Below are positions 1 through 6,960 of a stretch of 41,022 nt of DNA, piece after piece. The notes under the pieces were generated by a model. It was not told where the DNA came from. It did no database searches and saw nothing but the letters and a program-made list of their open reading frames with translations. Each line of letters opens with the position of its first letter. Position 1 is the stretch's first letter. Source of the stretch: Candidatus Omnitrophota bacterium (lineage in GTDB: Bacteria > Omnitrophota > Gorgyraeia > Duberdicusellales > 4484-171); NCBI GenBank assembly GCA_018818105.1, contig JAHISK010000002.1, positions 1-41,022 on the forward strand, read 5' to 3'. The position numbers were made by a program, and so were the translations under genes.

Positions 1-174
1 ATTTTTGTTTGCTTGAGCGGAGCTTGTAAAAAACTCAAGCTAAAGCAAGCCAATAGGTTACGTAAATACGGCAACACACTTTGTTTTGTGGCTAATGTCA
101 CAAAATTAGCCATAAATACCACATTAATTAAGAAAGAACCGGGTTTTCAAGGCGATTTTGAAAGTTTTTTTTAG
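1..174 (+). CDS. Possible 3' end of an unidentified ORF entering from the left edge
   Basis: Frame 1 is open from the window edge to a TAG at 172-174, giving about 57 residues ending in GFQGDFESFF. The peptide has a basic stretch (KKLKLKQANRLRKYG) followed by a mixed segment, and I recognise no family. The first 50 bases contain a hairpin in which GCTTGAG pairs with CTCAAGC, so the open frame may be incidental. The opposite strand is also open for about 37 codons. It could be the tail of a real gene or degraded sequence like the RadC debris next to it. Confidence 0.25.
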   Translation: MFVCLSGACKKLKLKQANRLRKYGNTLCFVANVTKLAINTTLIKKEPGFQGDFESFF

Positions 175-257
175 AATTTCCTAACTCTTTATTCTACTAA
201 ATGTTATAAAGGCTGAATTTGGAGAATTTTTTGAATCTATCAAAAGATATTAAGTTT

Positions 258-416
258 TTACTTAATACGTGTGTGTTCATTAAGTAGGCAGATTCCCAAT
301 ATGTTTCCGGCTTCGGTCAGCTGTTTAGTGAATGATATGTCTGCGGGGTTGCCGCTGGGATGGGCTATGCTTTGATTTAAAATACCAATGCTTACGACTT
401 CAAATACCCTTCGGGA
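258..416 (-). pseudogene. Degenerate RadC (JAB/MPN) fragment
   Basis: Read on the minus strand, this stretch encodes VSIGILNQSIAHP followed directly by SGNPADISFTKQLTEAG and NILGICLL before a TAA. Both pieces match the RadC family, where VSIGTLN..S.VHP lies about 20 residues before the metal-binding HNHPSG motif and its following helix. Here the HP of the first motif runs straight into the SGNP of the second. This suggests an internal deletion that removed the JAMM metal ligands. There is no start codon, and stops lie just upstream. RadC genes often travel with mobile elements, so this is probably the remains of an insertion. The assignment rests on motif recall rather than on an alignment. 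Confidence 0.55.
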
Positions 417-517
417 TTATTTACACTATTCACGATCGGCTATTGCTATTTTCTTTGTTTTTAAGCCTTTTTTAGACAGTCACTTTTAATTCTTAAATGA
501 CAATAAATTAATAGTTC

Positions 518-545
518 TTGATTATTGTCTGGTTTTTGGTATCAT
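518..545 (+). promoter_or_regulatory. Candidate sigma-70 promoter ahead of tRNA-Val
   Basis: TTGATT (518-523) and TATCAT (540-545) are separated by 16 bases, a reasonable fit to a housekeeping promoter. It would start RNA about 50 bases before the tRNA. A short CTGC/GCAG hairpin followed by T residues (about 571-590) lies between promoter and tRNA, so the leader may be structured. The rest of 417-600 shows no gene. Confidence 0.35.
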
Positions 546-601
546 TTTCCTCTAAGAGTGTCTGCTGTGAAAGGGGGCAGTTTTTAGTATTCATATGTAA
601 T

Positions 602-673
602 GGGCGGTTGGCGCAGCGGAAGCGCATCTCGTTTACACCGAGAGGGTCGTAGGTTCAAATCCTACACCGCCCA
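602..673 (+). tRNA. tRNA-Val (anticodon TAC)
   Basis: A complete cloverleaf can be drawn. The acceptor stem GGGCGGT pairs with ACCGCCC and the D stem is GCGC/GCGC. The anticodon stem TCTCG/CGAGA encloses loop TTTACAC (anticodon TAC), and the T arm is GTAGG-TTCAAAT-CCTAC. The discriminator base is A and no CCA is encoded, so the 3' end must be added by tRNA nucleotidyltransferase. The other two tRNAs in this window do encode CCA. Confidence 0.95.
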
Positions 674-677
674 TATT

Positions 678-776
678 TAGTTCGTAGTTATGAGTTGGTA
701 GTTCGTAGTAGAGAGAATAAGAGATTCTTTCTACGAACTACCAGCGAAGCGTACTACGAACTAATAGCGAAGCGTA
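678..776 (+). repeat. Heptad-word hairpin element, word TAGTTCG
   Basis: The left arm reads TAGTTCG-TAGTTAT-GAGTTGG-TAGTTCG-TAGTA, a 7-base period. The right arm holds its complement (CTACGAACTACC at 731-742, ACTACGAACTA at 753-763), broken by two copies of AGCGAAGCGTACT. The element fills the whole gap between tRNA-Val and thrS and ends 4 bases before the thrS start. The thrS leader RNA would therefore begin in or pass through a long hairpin. Confidence 0.8.
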
Positions 777-780
777 CTCT

Positions 781-2505
781 ATGAATTTAGATATATTACG
801 GCATTCTTGTTCTCATATTATGGCGTCTGTGGTTAAAAAATTATACCCAGAAGCAAAATTAGGTATTGGTCCGTCTATTGAGAATGGATTTTATTATGAT
901 TTTGATGTTCCTGGAGGGATAAAAGAAGAGGATCTTGGGGCTATCGAACAGGAGATGGCCAAAGTTATTGAAAAAGATTCGCTTTTTTTTTGTGAACAAT
1001 GGCCGGTTAATGATGCCCTAGATTTTTTTCAGGAGAAAGGAGAAATCTATAAAGTTGATCTGATAAAAGCGTTAGGAGTAGATAAAGTTTCGGTTTATAA
1101 AAATGATGATTTCATTGATTTGTGCAAAGGTCCTCACCTACGTTCTACAGGTAAAGTAAAGTATTATAAGCTTTTATCTTTATCGGGAGCTTATTGGAAG
1201 GGGGATGAAAAAAATGCTCAGTTAGTTAGAATTTATGGAACGGCTTTTTATACTAAGAAAGAGTTAGATAAGTATTTGCATGATTTAGAAGAGGCAAAAA
1301 AAAGAGATCATCGAAAGCTAGGTAGAGAGTTAGAGCTCTTTGACATATATTATAATAAAGCGGGCGCGGGCTTGGTTTTTTATCTCCCCAATGGCGCCAT
1401 TTTAAAAAAGATCATTGAAGATTGGGAAGTCCAAGAACATCTTAGGCGGGGATATAAAATGGTAAGTACACCGCATATTATGAATAAAAGCTTATGGGAA
1501 GAAAGTGGTCATTTGCAGTTTTATAAAGAGTACATGTATCCGGTGGTAAAAGAGAACCAGGAATTTATTTTAAAGCCGATGAATTGTCCCGGCCACATCC
1601 TTATTTATAAATCACAGCTTCGAAGCTGGCGGGATTTACCTCTACGAATATTTGAGTTAGGTACGGTTTATAGGTATGAAAAAAGCGGTGTGTTGCACGG
1701 TCTTTTGAGAGTGAGGGGATTTACTCAGGATGATGCTCATATTTTTTGTAAGAAAGAAGACCTTTATGATGAAATAGAAGGGGTATTAGGATTTGTCAAA
1801 GAGGCGATGGCTACTTTTGGGTTTAGCGATTTTAACGCGGAATTAAGTACGCGGCCGCGGGATTTTATTGGAGATAAAGAGGATTGGGATGTCGCCGAGA
1901 AGGTTTTAGAAGATGTGTTAAAGAAAAATAAGTTTAGATATAGTATAAATGAGGGTGACGGCGCTTTTTATGGTCCGAAAATTGATATCAAATTAAAAGA
2001 CGCCATAGGTAGAGAGTGGCAATGCGCTACAGTTCAGCTGGATTATAATATTCCTAAACGGTTTAATTTAACCTACCGTTCTAGTAGTGGAGATGATCAG
2101 CGCCTGGTGATGATTCATCGGGTTATTTTAGGGAGTTTGGAAAGATTTATAGCAACGCTGATAGAGCATTATGCTGGTCGGTTTCCGTTATGGCTGGCGC
2201 CTGTGCAGGTGTGCGTTCTAAATGTTACTGGAGATGTAAAAGAATATGCTCAGGGAGTGTGTGTCGCTTTAGCTAAAGAAGGATTTCGTGTTGAAACTGA
2301 TTTAAGGGATGAAACGTTACAGCGAAAAATACGGGAAAAAGAAATGGGAAAGGTTCCTTACATAATAATTGTGGGAAAAAAAGAAGAAGACCAGAAAAAA
2401 ATTTCAGTAAGAAAAAGCGGAATGAAGAATTTAGGGAGTATGACGATAGATGAGTTTACTGATATATTAAATAAAGAAGTGAAGGATAAAGGGTTAGAGG
2501 TTTGA
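781..2505 (+). CDS. thrS: Threonine-tRNA ligase lacking the N-terminal TGS domain
   Basis: This class II synthetase charges tRNA-Thr and edits mis-attached serine. The 574 residues start directly at the editing domain, with HSCSH near residue 8 and DLCKGPHL near residue 115. The usual 60-70 residue TGS domain seen in the roughly 640-residue bacterial enzyme is missing. The core carries MNCPGH, DDAHIFC and HRVILGS, which supply the zinc-binding Cys and two His residues. Motif 2 is seen as YRYEKSGVLHGLLRVRGF, followed by the C-terminal anticodon-binding domain (LAPVQVCVLN onward). ATG 781 is the first ATG after the upstream in-frame stop at 718. No Shine-Dalgarno sequence precedes it, because the upstream hairpin element abuts it. 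It heads the thrS-infC-rpmI-rplT cluster. Confidence 0.97.
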   Translation: MNLDILRHSCSHIMASVVKKLYPEAKLGIGPSIENGFYYDFDVPGGIKEEDLGAIEQEMAKVIEKDSLFFCEQWPVNDALDFFQEKGEIYKVDLIKALGVDKVSVYKNDDFIDLCKGPHLRSTGKVKYYKLLSLSGAYWKGDEKNAQLVRIYGTAFYTKKELDKYLHDLEEAKKRDHRKLGRELELFDIYYNKAGAGLVFYLPNGAILKKIIEDWEVQEHLRRGYKMVSTPHIMNKSLWEESGHLQFYKEYMYPVVKENQEFILKPMNCPGHILIYKSQLRSWRDLPLRIFELGTVYRYEKSGVLHGLLRVRGFTQDDAHIFCKKEDLYDEIEGVLGFVKEAMATFGFSDFNAELSTRPRDFIGDKEDWDVAEKVLEDVLKKNKFRYSINEGDGAFYGPKIDIKLKDAIGREWQCATVQLDYNIPKRFNLTYRSSSGDDQRLVMIHRVILGSLERFIATLIEHYAGRFPLWLAPVQVCVLNVTGDVKEYAQGVCVALAKEGFRVETDLRDETLQRKIREKEMGKVPYIIIVGKKEEDQKKISVRKSGMKNLGSMTIDEFTDILNKEVKDKGLEV

Positions 2506-2564
2506 GGTAAATAAACTATTGATTTATTTCAGTGATGAAGAAAAGCAGGTCACGGAATAGAGTC

Positions 2565-2597
2565 AATTCTCCGTCAGAGGCGGATTATTGAAGGAGG
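2565..2597 (+). promoter_or_regulatory. Hairpin plus Shine-Dalgarno module ahead of infC
   Basis: AATTCTCCGTC-AGA-GGCGGA forms a short stem-loop, followed by TTATTG and AAGGAGG. Almost the same 33-base arrangement stands before rplT (3551-3582), where the stem is TCCGCC-TAA-GGCGGA. The stem ends about 8 bases before the Shine-Dalgarno sequence, so it could influence ribosome access. It may be a shared control site of two co-regulated genes or two copies of a short palindromic repeat. Confidence 0.5.
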
Positions 2598-2606
2598 TAA
2601 ATGTAA

Positions 2607-3110
2607 GTGAAATATGTGAGAATTAATGATCGTATTTTTTCGTCGTCTGTGCGGCTTATTGGGCCTGAAGGTGAGCAATTAGGTATTTTTCCTCGGGATT
2701 TAGCGTTAAGAAAGGCAGTGGAGGCGGAGTTAGACTTGGTTGAAATAGCTCCTCAAGCGAAGCCGTCGGTGTGCCGTATAATGGATTATTCTAAATTTAA
2801 GTATGAACAAATAAAACGAGAAAAGGAAGCAAAAAAACATCAAAAACAATCACAGCTTAAAGAAATTAGATTAAGACCAAGAATAGGCGATCATGATTAT
2901 GAAGTAAAGTTAAAGCATATAAAAGAATTTTTAGAAAAACGCCATAAAGTTAGGATAAGGATGATGTTTAAGGGGCGAGAAATGGCGCATAAAGAAATAG
3001 GAAGACGATTAATAGATAAGCTTATGCAGGATGTGGATAAGTTTGGGAAGATAGATAAAGATCCTCAGATGTTAGGACGAACGTTGGTTCTGATTTTGGG
3101 GCCAAAATAA
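2607..3110 (+). CDS. infC: Translation initiation factor IF-3
   Basis: IF-3 binds the 30S subunit, prevents early 50S joining and checks start-codon choice. The 167 residues match the family's usual length. The N-terminal domain opens with YVRINDRI, the linker is the basic helix around KREKEAKKHQKQ, and the C-terminal domain carries KEIRLRPRIGDHDYEVK. I chose GTG 2607 because AAGGAGG at 2591-2597 is well spaced. IF-3 genes commonly use a non-ATG start as part of autoregulation. An ATG-TAA start-stop pair (2601-2606) lies between the Shine-Dalgarno and the GTG, which may add to this control. Confidence 0.96.
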   Translation: MKYVRINDRIFSSSVRLIGPEGEQLGIFPRDLALRKAVEAELDLVEIAPQAKPSVCRIMDYSKFKYEQIKREKEAKKHQKQSQLKEIRLRPRIGDHDYEVKLKHIKEFLEKRHKVRIRMMFKGREMAHKEIGRRLIDKLMQDVDKFGKIDKDPQMLGRTLVLILGPK

Positions 3111-3112
3111 TA

Positions 3113-3191
3113 AACGAAGGGCGAAGCATGAAGGGAGAAGGACGAAAGAGTTTATTTCTCATCCATCATCTTTCGTTTCTCATCCTTCGTT
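3113..3191 (+). repeat. Heptad-word hairpin element, word AACGAAG
   Basis: The left arm reads AACGAAG-GGCGAAG-CATGAAG-GGAGAAG-GACGAAA. The right arm (CTTTCGTTTCTCATCCTTCGTT), read on the other strand, begins AACGAAG-GATGAGA-AACGAAA. The arms flank a short AT loop and can pair over most of their length. The element fills the infC-rpmI gap and ends just before the rpmI Shine-Dalgarno. Confidence 0.75.
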
Positions 3192-3209
3192 GAAAGGAAG
3201 GAGAGTAAA

Positions 3210-3410
3210 ATGCCAAAATTAAAAACTAAGAAAGCTTTATCAAAGAGAGTTAAAGTTACGGCGAATAAAAAATTGCTTCATTCTAAAGCAGGCCGGCGGC
3301 ATCTTTTAAGCGGGAAAAGCAAAAAACGCAAACGAGGGCTGAAAAAAAGAGTTGTTGTTGCTGCTTGTGATAAAAAGGCTTTGAAAACTGCTTTGCCGTA
3401 CGATTTGTAG
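3210..3410 (+). CDS. rpmI: Ribosomal protein bL35
   Basis: The 66-residue product is very basic and starts with MPKLKTKKALSKRVKVT. It contains the internal HLLSGKSKKRKRGLKK segment typical of large-subunit protein L35, and the length is normal. AAGGAAGGAG stands upstream of the ATG. Its place between infC and rplT is the standard order of this cluster. Confidence 0.97.
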   Translation: MPKLKTKKALSKRVKVTANKKLLHSKAGRRHLLSGKSKKRKRGLKKRVVVAACDKKALKTALPYDL

Positions 3411-3422
3411 AACAGAAAAATC

Positions 3423-3450
3423 TTTACATTTTTAGCTAGGACTACATAAT
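3423..3450 (+). promoter_or_regulatory. Candidate internal promoter for rplT
   Basis: TTTACA (3423-3428) and CATAAT (3445-3450) are 16 bases apart, each one base from consensus. Transcription would start near 3457 and give rplT a private leader of about 130 bases. Confidence 0.4.
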
Positions 3451-3454
3451 AATA

Positions 3455-3582
3455 AGAGTATATATCTTGTCATCAAAGATGTTAAGGCTTCTTCCGATGC
3501 TTTGTATCGGGATCTCGAAACACCTTGATAAGGTATTAAGAAAGTAGGGAAATTCTCCGCCTAAGGCGGATCATTAAGGAGG
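3455..3582 (+). promoter_or_regulatory. Structured leader between rpmI and rplT
   Basis: This gap is unusually long for the cluster and contains several local pairings: CCGAT..ATCGG around 3496-3511, ACCTTGATAAGGT near 3522-3534, and the TCCGCC-TAA-GGCGGA stem at 3555-3569 next to the AAGGAGG site. In several bacteria ribosomal protein L20 represses its own operon by binding leader RNA. The position fits such a role, but I cannot match this leader to a known class by eye. Confidence 0.4.
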
Positions 3583-3590
3583 AATTCATT

Positions 3591-3932
3591 ATGCGAGTAA
3601 AACATGCGGTATCTTCAAAAAAAAGGAAAAAGAAAGTATTAGAAGCAGCTAAGGGATATTGGGGGGAGAGGTCAAAAAAATTCAGACGAGCTGTAGAAAC
3701 AGTAAAGAGAGCGTTATCGTACGCCTATAGAGACAGACGAAACAAAAAAAGAGAGTTTCGATCATTGTGGATTACAAGAATTAACGCGGCATCAACAGAA
3801 AGAGGCATTCCTTATAGGACGTTCATTCATAAACTTAAAGAAAAAAATATCATTTTATCGAGAGATATCTTGGCAAAGATTGCTGCCGAGCACGCGGAAG
3901 CTTTTGATAAAATAGTAGAAACAGTAAAATAA
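3591..3932 (+). CDS. rplT: Ribosomal protein bL20
   Basis: L20 is an early assembly protein of the large subunit. The 113 residues have the typical basic N-terminal extension (MRVKHAVSSKKRKKKVLEAA) and the motifs KGYWGERSKKFR, YAYRDRRNKKREFR and LWITRINAA. The length is close to the usual 115-120. A clear AAGGAGG precedes the ATG within the hairpin module shared with infC. In other bacteria pheS follows rplT directly, but here the Trk block intervenes. Confidence 0.97.
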   Translation: MRVKHAVSSKKRKKKVLEAAKGYWGERSKKFRRAVETVKRALSYAYRDRRNKKREFRSLWITRINAASTERGIPYRTFIHKLKEKNIILSRDILAKIAAEHAEAFDKIVETVK

Positions 3933-3943
3933 GATAGATATTA

Positions 3944-4005
3944 ATAGAGATTTATAGAAACTTATTGTATCAAACTGTTAACGATTAATTTCTATAAGTT
4001 TCTAT
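3944..4005 (+). repeat. Inverted repeat between rplT and the RCK-N gene
   Basis: ATAGAAACTTAT and ATAAGTTTCTAT form a perfect 12-base inverted repeat around a loop of about 25 bases, with further partial pairing outside. No T-run follows on the plus strand. It resembles the other intergenic hairpins in placement but lacks a clear 7-base period. Confidence 0.55.
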
Positions 4006-4025
4006 GCGTAGATAATTCGAGAATT

Positions 4026-4421
4026 ATGAGATATACTGTAATAGTTGGGTGTGGAAAAATCGGCAGAGAATTAGCGCTGCAGTTATCTAAAACAGAAAAT
4101 GTTGTTATGGTGGATAAGAATTCTAGGGCGCTGAATTCTTTAGGCGATGATTTTAACGGTAAAAAAATATGGGCTGACGCCTTAGATATGAATACGCTAG
4201 ACGTTGCCGGTATAAAAGACGCTAACACTGTGTTTCTTCTTACGGGGAACGATAATCTCAATTTAGTTGTTGGAAAAGTGATTAAAAGAAAATATGGAAT
4301 TAAGAAAGTATCTCTTTTAGTCAATGATGATATAAAAAGAAAAATTTTTCAAGAAGTTGGGTTAACGATTATTAATCGTACTAATTTAATGGTAGGCGTT
4401 TTAAAAAAGGGCAGTGCCTGA
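4026..4421 (+). CDS. RCK-N (TrkA-N) regulatory protein, single domain
   Basis: The 131-residue protein is one Rossmann-type RCK-N domain. It begins YTVIVGCGKIGRELALQL, a GxGxxG dinucleotide-binding turn, and an acidic residue (VDKN) ends the second strand. It lacks the RCK-C domain found in full TrkA. Such proteins bind NAD(H) or other nucleotides and gate Trk/Ktr potassium channels. Lying next to a full TrkA and TrkH, it probably forms mixed assemblies with them. No Shine-Dalgarno is visible before ATG 4026. Confidence 0.85.
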   Translation: MRYTVIVGCGKIGRELALQLSKTENVVMVDKNSRALNSLGDDFNGKKIWADALDMNTLDVAGIKDANTVFLLTGNDNLNLVVGKVIKRKYGIKKVSLLVNDDIKRKIFQEVGLTIINRTNLMVGVLKKGSA

Positions 4422-4489
4422 TTTAGCGTTTTGAAAAAAGATAGATTTGACATAACTTTCGACATATTGAGGAAGAAGATAGGTGGTGT

Positions 4490-5155
4490 ATGTATATTGT
4501 AATCGCTGGTGCGGGTAGAGTAGGTTTAGTATTAGCTAAAAAATTAAGAGAAGATAACCATCAAGTTTGTCTTATAGATAAGGATCCTAATTTATGCCAG
4601 ACTTTGTCTAAAGAATTAAAAAACATTCTTATTATATTTGGTGATTCGACATACCCTGATATCTTAAAAGAAGCAAAGATCGATAAAGCAGACGTTTTAG
4701 TGAGCGCAACGGCCTGTGATGAAGATAATGTTATTATTTGTAATTTAGCAAAAGATCTTTTTTGTGTGAAACGAGCGGTAGCTATTGTAAACGATCCTAA
4801 GCATCTGCCTCTTTATAAATATATGGGAGTAGATAATCCGGTTGATTCGACTTCGATAATTGCCCGTATTGTAGAAGAAGAAGCGTCGTTTACGGATGTC
4901 ATGACGCTGTTAAGTATAAAAAAAGGGCGGTTATCTATTGTCCGGGTAGATATTCCTCAAGAGTCTCCGGTGGTTAACAAATCTTTACAAGAGATAAGAC
5001 TGCCTCCTAACTCTGTTCTTGTTTCTATTTTAAGGGGGGTGGATATCATTATCCCTTCAGGAACTACGAAAATTTTTCCGGGAGATGAAGTTATTGCTGC
5101 CACATTGATTGATGTAGAGAAGGATTTGATTAAGACCCTAATTGGGAAGATATAA
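4490..5155 (+). CDS. trkA: Trk potassium-uptake regulatory subunit TrkA
   Basis: This cytoplasmic gating subunit has 221 residues, the length of a one-pair (RCK-N plus RCK-C) KtrA-type protein. The N-terminal domain shows YIVIAGAGRVGLVLA and CLIDKD. The C-terminal half (from about residue 140, LLSIKKGRLSIVRVDIP to GDEVIAATL) is an RCK-C domain. It lies 68 bases after the RCK-N gene and upstream of trkH, so all three probably form one transport operon. Confidence 0.92.
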   Translation: MYIVIAGAGRVGLVLAKKLREDNHQVCLIDKDPNLCQTLSKELKNILIIFGDSTYPDILKEAKIDKADVLVSATACDEDNVIICNLAKDLFCVKRAVAIVNDPKHLPLYKYMGVDNPVDSTSIIARIVEEEASFTDVMTLLSIKKGRLSIVRVDIPQESPVVNKSLQEIRLPPNSVLVSILRGVDIIIPSGTTKIFPGDEVIAATLIDVEKDLIKTLIGKI

Positions 5156-5171
5156 AAGAAAACACAAGATC

Positions 5172-5215
5172 GAGGACAGAAGACAGATAATAGAAGAATA
5201 TATAAGAATATATAA
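5172..5215 (+). repeat. Single-arm heptad tract, word ACAGAAG
   Basis: GGACAGAAGACAGATAATAG keeps ACAG/ATAG at a 7-base spacing and then grades into AGAATATATA repeats. No complementary arm is seen nearby. The same word recurs after trkH at 6842-6875. Confidence 0.45.
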
Positions 5216-5218
5216 GAA

Positions 5219-5305
5219 ATGAGGATTATAACCGGTATAATAGTAGAGCTTATCTTTTGTTTTGTTATTATAGGGCTTGGCTATATTTGTTCTATGGTTT
5301 TTTAA
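5219..5305 (+). CDS. Small single-pass membrane ORF between trkA and trkH
   Basis: ATG 5219 to TAA 5303 encodes 28 residues: MRIITGIIVELIFCFVIIG, then LGYICSMVF. Nearly the whole peptide is hydrophobic, with one acidic residue, as in small accessory membrane peptides such as KdpF. It sits in an otherwise gene-free 200-base gap inside the transport operon, 50 bases before trkH. There is no clear ribosome-binding site. It could be a genuine small subunit or a chance frame in AT-rich DNA. Confidence 0.35.
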   Translation: MRIITGIIVELIFCFVIIGLGYICSMVF

Positions 5306-5355
5306 TTCAAATTTTGGGGTTAATGTAGCAGGCAGAATGCTATTTTTCAATTATC

Positions 5356-6840
5356 ATGATTATCTCACCTGATAGAAAAGATTTTTCTACCATATTAAAT
5401 ATTTTAGGTCGACTTATGTTAGGGTTGAGCGTATTTATGCTTCTTCCTTTAGCTGTCGCTGTTTTTCGTAGAGAAGTATCTCCATTTTTTGATTTTTTCA
5501 TAAGTTTTTTAATTTCGTCATCGTTAGGATTTATTTTCTTAGTTTGTTTTCCTTTAAAAAAAGAAGTGAGTTGGCTTCACGCTTTTTTCGCGGTAAGTAT
5601 GGGATGGTTAATTTCTTCTTTGTTAGGAGCTATTCCTCTTTTTTTTTCAGGACATTTTCTTTCTTTTGTTGACGCCTGGTTTGAAGCGATGAGCGGGTTC
5701 GCGACAACGGGGCTTGTTCTTATCCAGGATTTGGATCATCTTTCTTTTGCTCATAATATGTGGCGGCATCTTATGATGTTTATTGGCGGTCAAGGTATTA
5801 TTTTAGCAAGCCTTTCTGTTCTCACGAGGGCTAGACCTGTGGCGGTAGGATTTTATTATGGGGAAGCAAGGCAGGAGAAAATTCTACCCAATGTAATTGA
5901 TACGGCTCGGTTTATTTGGAAAGTTTGTTTTATCTATCTTGTTTTAGGTGTGTGTGTTTTTTCCTTGATTCTTTATTCTAAAGGATTAGCTTTAGATAAA
6001 TCTTTGTTTCACGCTTTTTGGCTTTTTTTTGCCGCCTTTGATACGGGAGGGTTTGCTCCCCACGCGCAGAATATTGCCTATTATCATTCTTTTTCTTTAG
6101 AAATGGCAACAGTTGTTTTTATGTTGTTGGGAGCAATTAATTTTAATTTGCATTTTTGGATATGGATGAAGTCACGCCGGGAGATTTATAAAAATTTCGA
6201 AATTAAAACGTTTCTTTTTACATTTTTTTCTTTACAGGCGCTTCTTTATTTTTCGCTTAAAGGTATGGGCCATTTATCTATTTTTCGAAAAGGGTTTTAT
6301 CAACTGATTTCTGCTCATACAGGGTGTGGTTTCACGAATTTAGGAGTAGGAGAATTAAATAATTTCGGACCGCTGGCGCTTATTAGCGTTACGTTGGCAA
6401 TGATGATTGGTGGAGGCGTTTGCGCGACTACCGGTGGAGTAAAATTGATGCGGTTAGGAATTATTTTTAGGACGTTTCTTATGGAAGTTAAGCGGTGGAT
6501 GATGCCGGTTAAGTCTATTTATAAGGAAAGGTTTCATCATTTACAAGATTTAATTTTGTCTGATAAAAAAATCAAAGAAGCCTATGTTTTTTTTACGTTA
6601 TTTATGGTGACATATGTCGGCGGCGCGATTATAGGCATGATTTATGGGTATTCTCCGGTAATGGCGCTTTTTGAGTCTGTGTCGGCTACCGCTAATGTGG
6701 GGTTATCGGTAGGCATAACATCTCCTAGCATGCCGATATTGTTAAAACTTGTATATATTTTTCAGATGTGGGCTGGGCGGTTAGAGTTTATTTCTATTTT
6801 TGTATCGTTTGGGTTTATTTTAACGTTATTTAAAAAGTAG
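5356..6840 (+). CDS. trkH: Trk-type potassium transporter TrkH
   Basis: This is the potassium-conducting membrane subunit. The 494 residues contain about ten hydrophobic helices and four pore-loop repeats, seen as EAMSGFATTGLVL, AAFDTGGFAPHA, SAHTGCGFTNLG and SATANVGLSVG. Each carries the filter glycine expected for the TrkH/KtrB family. The length is typical. The ATG has no Shine-Dalgarno, and no better in-frame start is visible. With the two RCK proteins upstream it forms a complete Trk system. Confidence 0.94.
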   Translation: MIISPDRKDFSTILNILGRLMLGLSVFMLLPLAVAVFRREVSPFFDFFISFLISSSLGFIFLVCFPLKKEVSWLHAFFAVSMGWLISSLLGAIPLFFSGHFLSFVDAWFEAMSGFATTGLVLIQDLDHLSFAHNMWRHLMMFIGGQGIILASLSVLTRARPVAVGFYYGEARQEKILPNVIDTARFIWKVCFIYLVLGVCVFSLILYSKGLALDKSLFHAFWLFFAAFDTGGFAPHAQNIAYYHSFSLEMATVVFMLLGAINFNLHFWIWMKSRREIYKNFEIKTFLFTFFSLQALLYFSLKGMGHLSIFRKGFYQLISAHTGCGFTNLGVGELNNFGPLALISVTLAMMIGGGVCATTGGVKLMRLGIIFRTFLMEVKRWMMPVKSIYKERFHHLQDLILSDKKIKEAYVFFTLFMVTYVGGAIIGMIYGYSPVMALFESVSATANVGLSVGITSPSMPILLKLVYIFQMWAGRLEFISIFVSFGFILTLFKK

Positions 6841-6841
6841 A

Positions 6842-6960
6842 ACAGAAGACAGATGCCAGAAAACAGAAGACAGAGTAAAGCTTTATTTATTAAAAGAATT
6901 TTAAAGAAGTCTATAGTCTATGGACTATGGGCTATAGTCTTTTTAGGGTCTATGGTCTTT
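6842..6960 (+). repeat. Heptad-word element overlapping a coding start (words ACAGAAG and GTCTATG)
   Basis: Positions 6842-6875 read ACAGAAG-ACAGATG-CCAGAAA-ACAGAAG-ACAG. Positions 6909-6960 read GTCTATA-GTCTATG-GACTATG-GGCTATA-GTC and then TCTATGGTC. The two arms are partly complementary (AGAC against GTCT). The same GTCTATG word forms the arms of the element at 8513-8687. Here the arms lie inside the first 36 codons of the next gene. Confidence 0.7.

Noticed and set aside
3455-3590. rRNA-mimicking L20 or L11 binding site in the rplT leader
   Set aside because: Short matches such as GATGTT..GGCTT and TTAAGAAAG recall the 23S region bound by L11, not L20, and are too short to rely on.
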